Below, in pieces: positions 32,054 through 42,228 of a stretch of 64,000 bases of DNA (position 1 is its first letter; the number at the start of each line of letters is the position of its first letter). The notes beneath the pieces are model-generated. The model was not told the origin of the DNA and searched no databases. It was given only the letters and a program-made list of their open reading frames with translations. The stretch comes from Streptomyces sp. H27-H5. GTDB taxonomy: Bacteria; Actinomycetota; Actinomycetes; Streptomycetales; Streptomycetaceae. The stretch covers positions 62,001 through 126,000 of the forward strand of contig NZ_JAPNLK010000007.1 in NCBI RefSeq assembly GCF_026627505.1, written 5' to 3'. Position numbers and translations under genes: made by a program.

Positions 32054-33259
32054 GTGTCGAATACTGCTGATGCCATCCGCTCCGCCGACGCGCACAGCGC
32101 GCACAACTACCACCCCCTGCCCGTCGTCGTCGCGTCGGCGGAGGGCGCGTGGATGACCGATGTGGAGGGCCGCAGGTATCTCGACATGCTCGCCGGATAC
32201 TCCGCCCTCAACTTCGGTCACGGCAACCGGCGTCTGATCGACGCCGCACGCGCCCAGTTGGAGCGGGTCACGCTGACCTCCCGCGCCTTCCACCACGACC
32301 GCTTCGCGGACTTCTGTACCGAACTCGCCGCGCTGTGCGGCAAGGAGATGGTGCTGCCGATGAACACGGGCGCGGAGGCCGTGGAGACGGCGGTGAAGAC
32401 GGCCCGCAAGTGGGGGTACGAGGTCAAGGGCGTCCCGGACGGCCACGCCAAGATCGTGGTCGCGGCCGACAACTTCCACGGCCGGACCACGACCATCGTG
32501 TCCTTCTCCACGGACCACGACGCCCGCGACCACTTCGGCCCCTACACACCGGGCTTCGAGATCGTCCCGTACGGCGATCTCACCGCGCTCTCCCACGCCG
32601 TCACGGAGAACACCGTGGCCGTGCTGCTGGAGCCGATCCAGGGCGAGGCGGGGGTCCTCGTGCCGCCCGCCGGCTACCTCCAGGGCGTACGGGAGCTCAC
32701 CCGCGAGCGGAACGTCCTCTTCCTCGCCGACGAGATCCAGTCGGGCCTGGGCCGCACGGGCAGGACCTTCGCCCTGGAGCACGAGGGCGTCGTCCCCGAC
32801 ATGTACATCCTGGGGAAGGCGCTCGGCGGCGGGGTCGTGCCCGTCTCCGCGGTGGTCGCCGACCGGGACGTGCTCGGCGTGTTCCGGCCGGGCGAACACG
32901 GGTCCACCTTCGGCGGCAACCCGCTCGCCTGCGCGGTCGCGCTGGAGGTCATCGCGATGCTCCGCTCCGGCGAGTACCAGCAGCGGGCCGCCGAACTCGG
33001 CGACCACCTGCACCACGAGCTGAACCTGCTGGTCGGCGGCGGCGCGGTGACCGCCGTTCGGGGGCGCGGACTGTGGGCGGGCGTCGACATCGACCCGTCG
33101 CGCGGCACCGGCCGGGAGATCTCCGAGAAGCTGATGGGGCTCGGGGTGCTGGTGAAGGACACCCACGGATCCACGATCCGCATCGCACCGCCGCTGGTGA
33201 TCAGCAAGGAGGACCTGGACTGGGGCCTGGACCGGCTGCGGGCGGTGCTGTCGGCCTGA
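32054..33259 (+). CDS. rocD: Ornithine--oxo-acid transaminase
   Basis: The 401-residue class III aminotransferase has NTGAEAVETAVKTARKWGY, FHGRTTTIVSFSTD, the DEIQSGLGRTG Asp motif, and the PLP lysine in LGKALGGG. These match ornithine delta-aminotransferase, which converts ornithine and 2-oxoglutarate to glutamate semialdehyde and glutamate in arginine catabolism. GTG 32054 starts the protein VSNTADAIRSADAHSAHNY. In many Streptomyces rocD neighbours dimethylarginine hydrolase; here it stands alone, divergent from glyA. Confidence 0.9.
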   Translation: MSNTADAIRSADAHSAHNYHPLPVVVASAEGAWMTDVEGRRYLDMLAGYSALNFGHGNRRLIDAARAQLERVTLTSRAFHHDRFADFCTELAALCGKEMVLPMNTGAEAVETAVKTARKWGYEVKGVPDGHAKIVVAADNFHGRTTTIVSFSTDHDARDHFGPYTPGFEIVPYGDLTALSHAVTENTVAVLLEPIQGEAGVLVPPAGYLQGVRELTRERNVLFLADEIQSGLGRTGRTFALEHEGVVPDMYILGKALGGGVVPVSAVVADRDVLGVFRPGEHGSTFGGNPLACAVALEVIAMLRSGEYQQRAAELGDHLHHELNLLVGGGAVTAVRGRGLWAGVDIDPSRGTGREISEKLMGLGVLVKDTHGSTIRIAPPLVISKEDLDWGLDRLRAVLSA

Positions 33260-33274
33260 CGGGCGCCGCCGGCC

Positions 33275-34486
33275 TCACGGGCCGGCGGGCTGGAGGATGA
33301 CGTGGGGCAGGAAGCGGGCGTACTCGTCCGTGACCGGCCCCGCCGATTCCCGGATGCCCAGCCCCGCGGCCTCCTCCTCGACGACCCACGCGCCGAGCAC
33401 CACCCGGTTGCCGTCGAAGTCGGGCAGCGGGGCCAGGGCCTGGAAGACGTACGTCTCGTCGTCCACCGGGGTGAACGGCTCCCCGTCCTCCCCCGCCTCG
33501 TGCAGGGTCACCCCGGCGCCCTCGCGGCCCAGCAGGGGCTTGGCGACGTAGCCGGTGGTGTCCGCGAGCTCGCGCGGGCCGTCGAGGTAGGCGGGCAGCA
33601 GGTTCGGGTGTTCGGGGAACAGCTCCCACAGGACCGCCAGCAGCGCCTTGTTGGAGAGCAGCATCTTCCACAGCGGCTCGATCCAGGCCGTGGTGCCGGA
33701 GCCGCCGCCGTGGTCGTAGGTGCCCAGCACCTGGGGCCCGAACTCGTCCGTGGCCAGCCACTCCCACGGGTAGAGCTTGAAGATGCCGCGGATGAAGCGG
33801 AGCTTCTCGTCGACGAACCGGCCGGAGAGACTGTCCCAGCCGATCTGCTCGACGGACATGGCGACGGTGTCCAGGCCGGCCTGCTCCGCGGTCTCCTGGA
33901 GGTAGGCGACCGTCATCAGGTCCTCGCCGAGTTCGTCGGTCTCGGAGTGCGCGAAGTGCACCGGACCGGGCGGCAGCAGTTCGGCCTGCCGGCGCCAGGC
34001 GTCGACGAGCCGCTCGTGGAGGGAGTTCCACTGGTCGGCGCCGGGGAACCGCTCCTCCATCCAGAACCACTGCGGGCTCGCCGCCTCCACCAGGGAGGTG
34101 GGGGTGTCGGCGTTGTACTCCAGCATCTTGGCCGGGCCGCCGGAGCCGTCGTAGCGCAGGTCGAAGCGGCCGTACAGGGAGGGCTGCTCGGCGCGCCGGC
34201 GCCAGGACTCGGCGATGCGGGCGGCCAGTTTCGGGTCGGTGATGCCGAGGTCGGCGAAGCGGTCGTGCTCGACGATGTGGGCCGCCGCCGCGAGGCACAT
34301 GGCGTGCAGTTCCTCGACGACGTTCTCCAGCGCCTCGACCTCCGGGAGGGAGAACGAGTAGTACGCGCTCTCGTCCCAGTAGGGGCGCAGGGTGTCGTCG
34401 GGGTACCGGGTCAGGGGGTAGATCAGCCCCTGCTCCTCGACGGTCCGCTGCCAGTTCGGGCGTGGCTCGATCGTGTGCCGCTCCAC
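33275..34486 (-). CDS. Glutathionylspermidine synthase-like ATP-grasp protein (YgiC type)
   Basis: The 403-residue protein matches the synthetase domain of the glutathionylspermidine synthase family: RPYWDESAYYSFSLPEVEAL, LEYNADTPTSLVEAAS, FAHSETDELGEDL, and KPLLGREGAGVTL near the C terminus for the ATP-grasp fold. It has no amidase domain, so it resembles E. coli YgiC and not the bifunctional enzyme. It probably ligates an amine to a peptide or protein carboxylate. The downstream-strand partner is a lipoprotein with YgiB-like features, 6 bp away. Confidence 0.82.
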   Translation of the reverse strand: MERHTIEPRPNWQRTVEEQGLIYPLTRYPDDTLRPYWDESAYYSFSLPEVEALENVVEELHAMCLAAAAHIVEHDRFADLGITDPKLAARIAESWRRRAEQPSLYGRFDLRYDGSGGPAKMLEYNADTPTSLVEAASPQWFWMEERFPGADQWNSLHERLVDAWRRQAELLPPGPVHFAHSETDELGEDLMTVAYLQETAEQAGLDTVAMSVEQIGWDSLSGRFVDEKLRFIRGIFKLYPWEWLATDEFGPQVLGTYDHGGGSGTTAWIEPLWKMLLSNKALLAVLWELFPEHPNLLPAYLDGPRELADTTGYVAKPLLGREGAGVTLHEAGEDGEPFTPVDDETYVFQALAPLPDFDGNRVVLGAWVVEEEAAGLGIRESAGPVTDEYARFLPHVILQPAGP

Positions 34487-34492
34487 CGGGGA

Positions 34493-34792
34493 TCAGCCGC
34501 CGCTGGAGCCGGAGTGGCTCTTGCCGATGCCGCCGCGGGTGACGGCGGACTTGTCGAAGCTGCCACCGCCGACCTTGCCGTTGGCGACGCTGCCGCCGTA
34601 GTAGTAGGCGCCGGTGCCGCCGCTCTTGCATTCCTTGTTGTTCAGGTGGTTCAGCGTGGAGCGGGAGGCGCACCGCTTGTCGGGCTCGTCGCTGCTGCCG
34701 CAGGCGACGAGGGTCGCGGCGAGCAGGCCCATGCCGCCGAGCGCGACGGCGCCCGAGCGCATCCGGCGCCGATTGGTGTTGCTGGTGTCCAT
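34493..34792 (-). CDS. Small lipoprotein, YgiB-like
   Basis: The 99-residue protein has a lipoprotein signal (ALGGMGLLAATLVAC, Cys31). The mature part contains CASRSTLNHLNNKEC, a Gly/Tyr-rich patch GAYYYGGS, and a C-terminal AVTRGGIGKSHSGSSGG that recalls the RGGFG tail of E. coli YgiB (DUF1190). It precedes the YgiC-like gene in the same operon, as ygiB precedes ygiC. The tail may be the substrate of that ligase; this is inference from the pairing. Confidence 0.65.
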   Translation of the reverse strand: MDTSNTNRRRMRSGAVALGGMGLLAATLVACGSSDEPDKRCASRSTLNHLNNKECKSGGTGAYYYGGSVANGKVGGGSFDKSAVTRGGIGKSHSGSSGG

Positions 34793-34905
34793 GTGAGTTC
34801 GCTCCCCCTGGGTGGCGTGCTCCCGACAGACTAGAGCGGGGTGACCGGGGGATGGAATCCAGCCGTCGTCACACCCTTGTCACGACGGTGACCTAGAGTC
34901 GGTTC

Positions 34906-35820
34906 GTGCTTGTTGGGATGATTTGCGCACTCGGTGCGGCGGTCTGTTTCGGTACTGCCTCGGTCCTCCAGGCCATGGCGGCGCGGGCGGCGGAGCCGGG
35001 AACCGGGTCCGGCGTGGACGCCGCACTCCTGCTGCGGGCCCTGCGCCAGTGGCGGTACCTGGCGGGGCTCGGCCTGGACGGGGTCGGCTTCGTCCTCCAG
35101 ATCATCGCCCTGCGGCACATCCCGATCTACGCGGTGGGGGCCGCGCTGGCGGCCAGCCTGGCGGTGACGGCGGTGGTCGCGGCCCGGCTGCTGCGCGTAC
35201 GGCTGAACCGGAGGGAGTGGGCGGCCGTCGCGGTGGTGAGCGCGGGGCTGCTGATGCTGGGGCTCGCCTCCGGGGAGGAGGGCTCCGGGACCGGTCCGCC
35301 CGCCCTGGAGTGGGGGTTGTTGGCGGTGGCGGTCCTGGTGCTGCTGGTGGGGGCGGCGGCCGGTGGCCTGCCGGACCGCTCCCGGCCGCTGGTGCTCGGC
35401 TTCGCGGCCGGGACGGGCTTCGGGGTGGTGGAGGTCGCGGTCCGCCTGATCGACGGGGTCTCCTGGTCGGCGCTGACCGACCCGGCCCTGTACGCGCTCC
35501 TGCTGGGCGGCGGCGCCGCCTTCCTGCTGCTCACCTCGGCCCTGCAGCGCGGCTCGGTGACGGCCGCCACGGCCGGCATGGTGCTGGGCGAGACGATCGG
35601 GCCGGCGGTGGTGGGGGTGGTGTGGCTCGGGGACCGCACCCGCGAGGGGCTCGCCTGGTTGGCGGTGCTCGGTTTCGTCGTGGCCGTGGCAGGTTCGCTG
35701 GCCCTGGCCCGCTTCGGCGAACCCCCGGCGGACCCGGCGGACTCCACTGACCCGGCGGACCCCGCGGACCCGGCGGACCCCGCGGACCCCGCCGGTCCGG
35801 TGGCCGGTCCGGTTCCCTGA
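34906..35820 (+). CDS. EamA/DMT-type membrane transporter
   Basis: The 304-residue protein has about nine or ten hydrophobic helices, starting LVGMICALGAAVCFGTASVL, in the duplicated pattern of drug/metabolite transporters: a first half to residue 130 and a second with ALQRGSVTAATAGMVLGETI. The C terminus is a repetitive DPADPADPADPA tail of 30 residues, probably cytoplasmic and disordered. The substrate is unknown. The start is GTG 34906; ATG 34918 is an alternative. Confidence 0.8.
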   Translation: MLVGMICALGAAVCFGTASVLQAMAARAAEPGTGSGVDAALLLRALRQWRYLAGLGLDGVGFVLQIIALRHIPIYAVGAALAASLAVTAVVAARLLRVRLNRREWAAVAVVSAGLLMLGLASGEEGSGTGPPALEWGLLAVAVLVLLVGAAAGGLPDRSRPLVLGFAAGTGFGVVEVAVRLIDGVSWSALTDPALYALLLGGGAAFLLLTSALQRGSVTAATAGMVLGETIGPAVVGVVWLGDRTREGLAWLAVLGFVVAVAGSLALARFGEPPADPADSTDPADPADPADPADPAGPVAGPVP

Positions 35821-35839
35821 CCCGCGCCCCACGCGCCTC

Positions 35840-37240
35840 CTACGGGAGGGCCGCCTCCAACGCCGCCAGCGCGCCCGACCACGCGCTCTCCGACGGGGTC
35901 CCGTACCCGAGCACCACCGCGTCCCGCGCGGGCATGGCCGAATCCGGGTGCCGGAAGCGGGACAGCCCCTCCAAGGCCAGGTCGTGCCAGGGCGCCGCCT
36001 GGATCAGGGGGCGTTCGGTGCCGGCCGGGAGGTCGAGCACCGCGTGCAGGCCCGCCGCGATGCCGGAGACGGTCACCGCCGTCCGCGGGGCCAGGGCCTC
36101 CACCAGGGCGTCGCGCCGGCGCCGGTAGCGCAGCCGCATGCTCCGGACGTGCCGGTCGTACGCCCCGGACCGGATGAACTCCGCCAGCGTCAACTGGTCC
36201 GGCGCGCCCGACATCCAGTCGGTGTGGCCCTTCGCCGCCAGTACCTCGTCCACCAGCCCGGCCGGCACCACCATCCAGCCCGTGCGCAGCCCCGGCGCCA
36301 GCGACTTGCTCGCGGTGCCGAGGTACACGACGCGGTCCGGGTCCAGTCCCTGGAGCGCCCCGACCGGCTGGCGGTCGTAGCGGAACTCCCCGTCGTAGTC
36401 GTCCTCCAGGATGAGCCCGCCCGTGGTCCTGGCCCAGTCCACGGCCGCCGCCCGCCGTGCCGGGGTCAGCGCGACACCCGTCGGGAACTGGTGCGCCGGC
36501 GTGAGGAGCACCGCCCCCGACGTCGACGTCAGGTCCTCCGTACGGGCGCCCGCGCCGTCCAGCCACAAGGGGCGGGTCCGCAGCCCGGCCCCGGTGAGCA
36601 GGTCCCGGTGCACGTCGAGGCTCCACCCCTCCACGGCCACCTCGCGGACCCGGCGCGCCCGCAGCACCCGGGCGAGCAGCGACAGCCCGTGCACGAACCC
36701 GGCGCACAGCACGATCCGGTCGGGATCGGCGTCCACCCCCCGGGCGCGGGCCAGGTAGTCGGCCAGCGCCTCGCGCAGCTCGATCCGGCCGCGCGCGTCC
36801 GCGGCGTACCCGAAGGCGTCGTTCGGGGCGGCCGCGAGGGCCCGCCGGGCCGCCGCCGACCAGGCGGTGCGCGGGAAACTGCCGAGGTCCGGGGAGCCCG
36901 GCTTGAAGCTGTACGCGGGCCCCCGCCGGGCCGGTGGCCGGACCCGGGCGGCCCGCGCGGGATGGCGCGGCACGGCCCGTTCAGCCACCCTGGTGCCCGA
37001 GCCGTGACGGGCGGTCAGCCAGCCCTCGGCGACGAGTTCGCCGTACGCCTCGGCGACCGTGTTGCGGGCGATGCCGAGGTCGACGGCCAGGGACCGGGAG
37101 GAGGGCAGTCGGGTTCCCGGGGCGAGTCGACCGCTGCGCGCGGCCTCGCGCAGCGCCTCGGTGAGTCCGGCTCTCAGCCCGCGCCCGGCGGTGAGGTCGA
37201 GATGCAGGTCGGCGCCGAAAGTGGCCCGGGATTCCGTCAT
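35840..37240 (-). CDS. MocR/PdxR-type transcriptional regulator (GntR HTH fused to aminotransferase fold)
   Basis: The 466-residue protein joins a GntR winged helix (GTRLPSSRSLAVDLGIARNT, residues 40-80) to a fold type I aminotransferase-like domain with PLP lysine in LGTASKSLAPGLRTGW. Members sense PLP or amines and regulate vitamin B6 or amino-acid genes. It is divergent from the carboxymuconolactone-decarboxylase-type gene with 46 bp between starts, which is thus its first target candidate. Confidence 0.88.
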   Translation of the reverse strand: MTESRATFGADLHLDLTAGRGLRAGLTEALREAARSGRLAPGTRLPSSRSLAVDLGIARNTVAEAYGELVAEGWLTARHGSGTRVAERAVPRHPARAARVRPPARRGPAYSFKPGSPDLGSFPRTAWSAAARRALAAAPNDAFGYAADARGRIELREALADYLARARGVDADPDRIVLCAGFVHGLSLLARVLRARRVREVAVEGWSLDVHRDLLTGAGLRTRPLWLDGAGARTEDLTSTSGAVLLTPAHQFPTGVALTPARRAAAVDWARTTGGLILEDDYDGEFRYDRQPVGALQGLDPDRVVYLGTASKSLAPGLRTGWMVVPAGLVDEVLAAKGHTDWMSGAPDQLTLAEFIRSGAYDRHVRSMRLRYRRRRDALVEALAPRTAVTVSGIAAGLHAVLDLPAGTERPLIQAAPWHDLALEGLSRFRHPDSAMPARDAVVLGYGTPSESAWSGALAALEAALP

Positions 37241-37286
37241 GGGAATGGACCATATCGGCGGGCCGCCGGCCTCCTACGGTGGAGAC

Positions 37287-37790
37287 ATGACGACGACGAA
37301 CGAAACCCCCGCGTACGCCCCCGAGCACCCCGCCCGCCTGCAGTGGGCGAAGCTGGTCCCCGACGTCTACAAGGCCCTGGTGTCCCTGGAGGTCGCCGCC
37401 CGCAAGGGCCTGGACCCGACGCTGGTCGAGCTGGTCAAGGTGCGCGCCTCGCAGATCAACCACTGCGCGTTCTGCCTGGACATGCACACCAAGGACGCGT
37501 TGGCCGCCGGCGAGAGCGTCGAGCGTCTGATCCAGCTCGGCGCCTGGGAGGAGTCCCGGCACTTCTACACCGAGCGGGAGTTGGCGGCGATCGAGCTGAC
37601 CGAGGCGGTGACCGTCCTGACGGACGGGTTCGTCCCGGACGCGGTCTACGGGAAGGCCGCCGAGCTGTTCGACGAGACCGAACTGGCCCAGTTGATCGCC
37701 GTGATCACGGCGATCAACGCCTGGAACCGGTTCGGCGTGACCTGCCGCCTCGCGCCGGGGCACTACACGCCGGGCATGTTCAAGCACTGA
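37287..37790 (+). CDS. Carboxymuconolactone decarboxylase / AhpD-like family protein
   Basis: The 167-residue protein has the AhpD-type redox pair in NHCAFCLDMHTKDA (CxxC followed by DxxxxxH), characteristic of the peroxidase-related branch rather than the decarboxylase itself. It probably reduces hydroperoxides or oxidised substrates in the cytoplasm. Its ATG 37287 is 46 bp from the divergent MocR gene, so that regulator may control it. It ends before a strong bidirectional terminator. Confidence 0.85.
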   Translation: MTTTNETPAYAPEHPARLQWAKLVPDVYKALVSLEVAARKGLDPTLVELVKVRASQINHCAFCLDMHTKDALAAGESVERLIQLGAWEESRHFYTERELAAIELTEAVTVLTDGFVPDAVYGKAAELFDETELAQLIAVITAINAWNRFGVTCRLAPGHYTPGMFKH

Positions 37791-37820
37791 GCCCGCCGGT
37801 CGCGGCCCGGCGCCGGATCC

Positions 37821-37864
37821 ACGCCAAAGCGCCCCGGCCTGGTGTGGCCGGGGCGCTTTGGCGT
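37821..37864. terminator. Bidirectional terminator
   Basis: A perfect 19-bp stem (ACGCCAAAGCGCCCCGGCC, 37821-37839, with 37846-37864) and a 6-base loop lie between the convergent AhpD-like gene and mdh. The CCAAAG/CTTTGG ends give U tracts in both directions. Confidence 0.85.
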
Positions 37865-37878
37865 GCGTACGGGTTCGA

Positions 37879-38973
<1,095 letters not shown>

Positions 38974-39004
38974 TCAGGCTATCCGACCCGGGGGGCGCCC
39001 AACC

Positions 39005-39040
39005 CCCGGGTCCGTGTGGTGCAGGGCACACGGACCCGGG
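39005..39040 (-). terminator. Terminator after the SDR remnant
   Basis: CCCGGGTCCGTGTG (39005-39018) pairs perfectly with CACACGGACCCGGG (39027-39040). It sits downstream of the leftward SDR remnant and upstream of mdh, and is probably the original terminator of the broken gene. Confidence 0.65.
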
Positions 39041-39070
39041 CGTTCGAAGGCGGCGGCGAGGACGGGGCCC

Positions 39071-39480
39071 TCATTCCACCCGGAAGACCTCGCCGGTGCG
39101 GTGCCCTTCCACGGACGTGACGTAGGCGTGCGCGGCGCGCGCCACCGGGACGGCGTCGAAGCCCGCGAACGTGTCCCCGTACGCGTCGAGGGACTCGACG
39201 AACACGGTCGGACTGACCGCGTTGATCCGCTGCCGGCCCGGCAGTTCGATGGCGGCCGCCTTCACGAAGGCCTCGACCGCGCCGTTGACGAGGGAGGCGA
39301 CCGAGCCGGTCAGCAGGGGTTCGCGGGCCAGGATCCCGGTGATCAGCGTGTACGGGGCGTGCGCGGGCAGCCGCGCCGCTCCCTGGCGGACCAGCTCGAT
39401 CCGGCTGACGGCCTTGCCTTCAAGGCCGTCGCGCACGTCCTGCGCGGTCAGCTCGCCCAGGGGGCGCCACGGGACGCTGC
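39071..39480 (-). pseudogene. 5'-truncated short-chain dehydrogenase (SDR)
   Basis: The minus-strand frame from about 39480 to the TGA at 39071 encodes the C-terminal two thirds of a short SDR: GSVPWRPLGELTAQDVRDGL, YTLITGILAREPLLTG in place of the active-site strand, SLVNGAVEAFVKAAAIELPG and RINAVSPTVFVESLDAYG. The nucleotide-binding GxxGxxG start is missing, and upstream sequence instead encodes the end of a LysR protein on the other strand. It cannot be an active dehydrogenase. Confidence 0.75.
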
Positions 39481-39773
39481 CCGCCTGCCGGAACGCCGGT
39501 TTCCCCCCGCACATCGCGCACGAGTGCGCCGACCTGCGGGCCGGGCTGTCGCTGGTGGCCACCGGTCGGACGGTGTCGATCCTGCCGAGGCTGCTGTGCG
39601 ACGCCCCGCCGCCCGGCGTCGCCGTGGTGGAGCTGCCGGGCCGGGGCCGGACCCTGGACGCGGTGGTCCGGGCGGGCACCGAGGCCCAGCCGGCCGTCGC
39701 GGCGGTGCTGGCGTGCCTGACCGGGCGGGGCGCGCCGAGCGGCGTACGCGCGCCGCTCGGCGGCCGCATCTGA
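39481..39773 (+). pseudogene. 5'-truncated LysR-family regulator
   Basis: The plus-strand frame ends at TGA 39773 and encodes the last part of a LysR ligand domain: CRNAGFPPHIAHECADLRAG, LSLVATGRTVSILPRLL and VVELPGRGRTLDAVVRAGTE. The helix-turn-helix and most of the ligand domain are absent. The remnant abuts the SDR remnant head to head, as expected if a deletion removed both 5' ends and their shared promoter. Confidence 0.72.
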
Positions 39774-39844
39774 CGGGGCGGTCTCCGGCCTGATCCCAAA
39801 GACAGGACCTGAGACAGGAGCTGAACCAGGACCTGAGACAGGCC

Positions 39845-40447
39845 CTAGCGGACGGTGAAGCGGACCACGTCCGTCAGGAAGGGGATCTCCAGCCACGCCT
39901 TGGGCGCCTGCACGACCAGCGCGAGCAACGTGATCGACACGCCCAGCAGGCCGTACGTGACCATGTCCGTGAACCGGGACCGCACGGCGAGCATCCCCAC
40001 CGACGGCAGGATCCGGCGCATCACCGCGCCCGCGATCAGCGCGGCCCCGATGATCAGGCAGCCGATGCGGGGGAATCCGATCGCCGTGGTGAGCAGCCCG
40101 ATCGCGGTGGCGGCCAACACGCTGAGCATCGGCCACTGACGCGCCGGGGCGGGCGCGCCCCCGGGCGCGGCCCGGCCGCCGCCCTCGGGGCGGGCGGTGT
40201 CCCGGGTGACGGAGGGGAAGCGCCGGGACTTCGCCGCCGCCTCCGACCCGTCGCCGTCGACCTCGTCCGCATCACTCTCGCCGCTCCCGTCGCTCTCGTC
40301 ACCGGCGGCCACCGCCTCGTCCGCCTCGTTCTCGACGGGGGGCGGCTGCGGCTGCCGCCCCTTCGTCGGCTCGACGGCGTCCTCGGGCGCCCGCGGCGCC
40401 GGGGCCTCCGCCGGTTCCGCCGGTTCCGTGTCGCGCTCAGCCCGCAC
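39845..40447 (-). CDS. DUF3017 domain-containing membrane protein
   Basis: The 200-residue protein has an acidic, low-complexity N-terminal half ([19 protein letters not shown]) and a C-terminal DUF3017 domain with three hydrophobic helices ([55 protein letters not shown]). Actinobacteria keep it next to folD. Its start overlaps the end of folD by 11 bp, so it is translated from the same mRNA. Downstream bases 39801-39844 hold short direct repeats (CAGGACCTGAGACAGG). Confidence 0.82.
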   Translation of the reverse strand: MRAERDTEPAEPAEAPAPRAPEDAVEPTKGRQPQPPPVENEADEAVAAGDESDGSGESDADEVDGDGSEAAAKSRRFPSVTRDTARPEGGGRAAPGGAPAPARQWPMLSVLAATAIGLLTTAIGFPRIGCLIIGAALIAGAVMRRILPSVGMLAVRSRFTDMVTYGLLGVSITLLALVVQAPKAWLEIPFLTDVVRFTVR

Positions 40448-41297
40448 TGGTCGTCCGCTCCGCCGCCTCGACGACGTTGACGAGCAGCTGGGCGCGGGTC
40501 ATCGGGCCGACACCGCCCGGGTTCGGCGAGATCCAGCCGGCCACCTCGGCGACACCGGGGTGCACGTCGCCGACGATCTTCCCGCTCTCGTCGCGGCTCA
40601 CGCCGACGTCGAGGACGGCCGCGCCCGGCTTCACGTCCTCCGGCTTGACCAGGTGCGGGACACCGGCCGCCGCCACGACGATGTCGGCCTGGCGCAGCAG
40701 CCCGGACAGGTCGCGCGTGCCGGTGTGGCACAGGGTCACGGTCGCGTTCTCGGACTTGCGGGTCAGGAGCAGGCCGATCGAGCGGCCCACGGTGATGCCA
40801 CGACCCAGGACCACGACGTGCGCGCCGTTGATCTCGACACCGTGGTGGCGGAGCAGTTCGACGATCCCGTACGGGGTGCAGGGCAGCGGGCCCGGCTCGT
40901 TCAGCACCAGCCGGCCGAGCGACATGGGGTGCAGGCCGTCGGCGTCCTTGGTCGGGTCCATCAGTTCCAGCACGCGGTTGGTGTCGATGCCCTTGGGGAG
41001 CGGGAGTTGGACGATGTAGCCGGTGCACTCGGGGTTGGCGTTGAGTTCCCGCACGACCTCCTCGATGTCCTCCTGGGAGGCCGTCGCGGGCAGTTCGCGC
41101 TGGATGGAGGCGATGCCGACCTCGGCGCAGTCCTTGTGCTTGCCGTTGACGTACCAGCGGCTGCCCGGATCGTCACCGACCAGCAGGGTGCCGAGGCCTG
41201 GGGTGATGCCCCGGGCCTTCAGCGCCGCCACGCGGGCGGTCAGTTCGGACTTGATCGCGGCTGCGGTGGCCTTGCCATCGAGAATCTGGGCGGTCAT
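40437..41297 (-). CDS. folD: Methylenetetrahydrofolate dehydrogenase / cyclohydrolase
   Basis: The 286-residue bifunctional enzyme shows [16 protein letters not shown] with the catalytic Lys, [28 protein letters not shown] and the NADP site [17 protein letters not shown]. It converts methylene- to formyl-tetrahydrofolate for purine synthesis, complementing glyA, purN and purH in this window. ATG 41297 is chosen; the 14-residue upstream extension is not conserved-looking. DUF3017 follows in the same transcript. Confidence 0.95.
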   Translation of the reverse strand: MTAQILDGKATAAAIKSELTARVAALKARGITPGLGTLLVGDDPGSRWYVNGKHKDCAEVGIASIQRELPATASQEDIEEVVRELNANPECTGYIVQLPLPKGIDTNRVLELMDPTKDADGLHPMSLGRLVLNEPGPLPCTPYGIVELLRHHGVEINGAHVVVLGRGITVGRSIGLLLTRKSENATVTLCHTGTRDLSGLLRQADIVVAAAGVPHLVKPEDVKPGAAVLDVGVSRDESGKIVGDVHPGVAEVAGWISPNPGGVGPMTRAQLLVNVVEAAERTTSAG

Positions 41298-41564
41298 GCC
41301 CCCCATCCTCCCGGATGGAGTGGCCCGGGTTCCAGTCAAGGGCTCTCCGGTGGACCGTCGGTTGCACGCGGGTGACGTGCTTCATTGCACTTGCACAACA
41401 AGTGGCACGCCGTTCGCGCCCTGGCTGGACAACGCGGGGTCGGCCGGACCACGATGACGGGCAATGAGTGCCGCGGGCAGTGCCGGGGGGCGGACCGCAG
41501 AGAAGTGCAGAGTTCCTCCGATAGTGCCGTGCGTCCCCGCACTTCCACGGAGGAACACCCCAAG

Positions 41565-42158
41565 ATGAGCTTCGGCGACCCGAACAACCCGTACGGACAG
41601 CAGCAGCAGCAGCCGCAGGGCCAGCCCGGCTACGGCTACCCGCAGCAGGCCCCGCAGGGCGTCCCGCCCCAGGGCGGCTACGGATACCCGGGCGGCGCCC
41701 CGGCCTACCCGGGCGGTTACCCGGGCGTTCCGCAGACGATGCCCGGTGGCGTGAAGGCCGCCCGCGTCATGCTGTACGTGATCGCCGGTCTCCAGGTCGT
41801 CGGCGTCGGCGTGCTCTTCGCCGCCCTCGCCCTGATCGAGCGGCTGAAGCAGGAGCCCGACCTCCAGGGCAACGCGCAGTTCGAGGACATGGCCAAGCTG
41901 GGCTCCGGCGTGCTGTACGGGCTCATCGCCCTGGCCGTGGTCTACCTGGTCGCGTCCATCGTGCTGGCCATCCAGTGCGGCAAGGGCGGCAACGGTGCCC
42001 GCATCGGCATCATGGTCTACGCCGGTCTGGGCATCGTCCTGAGCCTGTACCCGTTCTTCCCGCTCAGCCTCGTGCACCTGGTGCTGCTGATCCTCGTCAT
42101 CGTGTTCGTCGCCAAGTCCGACGGCTCGGCCTGGTTCAACCGTCAGCGCAACGTCTGA
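41565..42158 (+). CDS. Gln/Gly/Pro-rich N terminus membrane protein
   Basis: The 197-residue protein has a QQQQQ and PQGGYGYPGG-rich head of about 60 residues and then four hydrophobic helices (VMLYVIAGLQVVGVGVLFAA, VLYGLIALAVVYLVASIVLA, IGIMVYAGLGIVLSLYPFFP, LVHLVLLILVIVFVAK). ATG 41565 follows GGAGGAA. It resembles many small actinobacterial membrane proteins with disordered N termini; no function is known. It is convergent with purH. Confidence 0.75.
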   Translation: MSFGDPNNPYGQQQQQPQGQPGYGYPQQAPQGVPPQGGYGYPGGAPAYPGGYPGVPQTMPGGVKAARVMLYVIAGLQVVGVGVLFAALALIERLKQEPDLQGNAQFEDMAKLGSGVLYGLIALAVVYLVASIVLAIQCGKGGNGARIGIMVYAGLGIVLSLYPFFPLSLVHLVLLILVIVFVAKSDGSAWFNRQRNV

Positions 42159-42167
42159 CGCACACCG

Positions 42168-42212
42168 CACGACGAAGGCCGCGCCCCTTTCCGGGGCGCG
42201 GCCTTCGTCGTG
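42168..42212. terminator. Bidirectional terminator between membrane protein gene and purH
   Basis: CACGACGAAGGCCGCGCCCC (42168-42187) pairs perfectly with GGGGCGCGGCCTTCGTCGTG (42193-42212), loop TTTCC. It serves the two convergent transcripts. Confidence 0.85.
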
Positions 42213-42228
42213 TGCGGACGGGGTCCGG

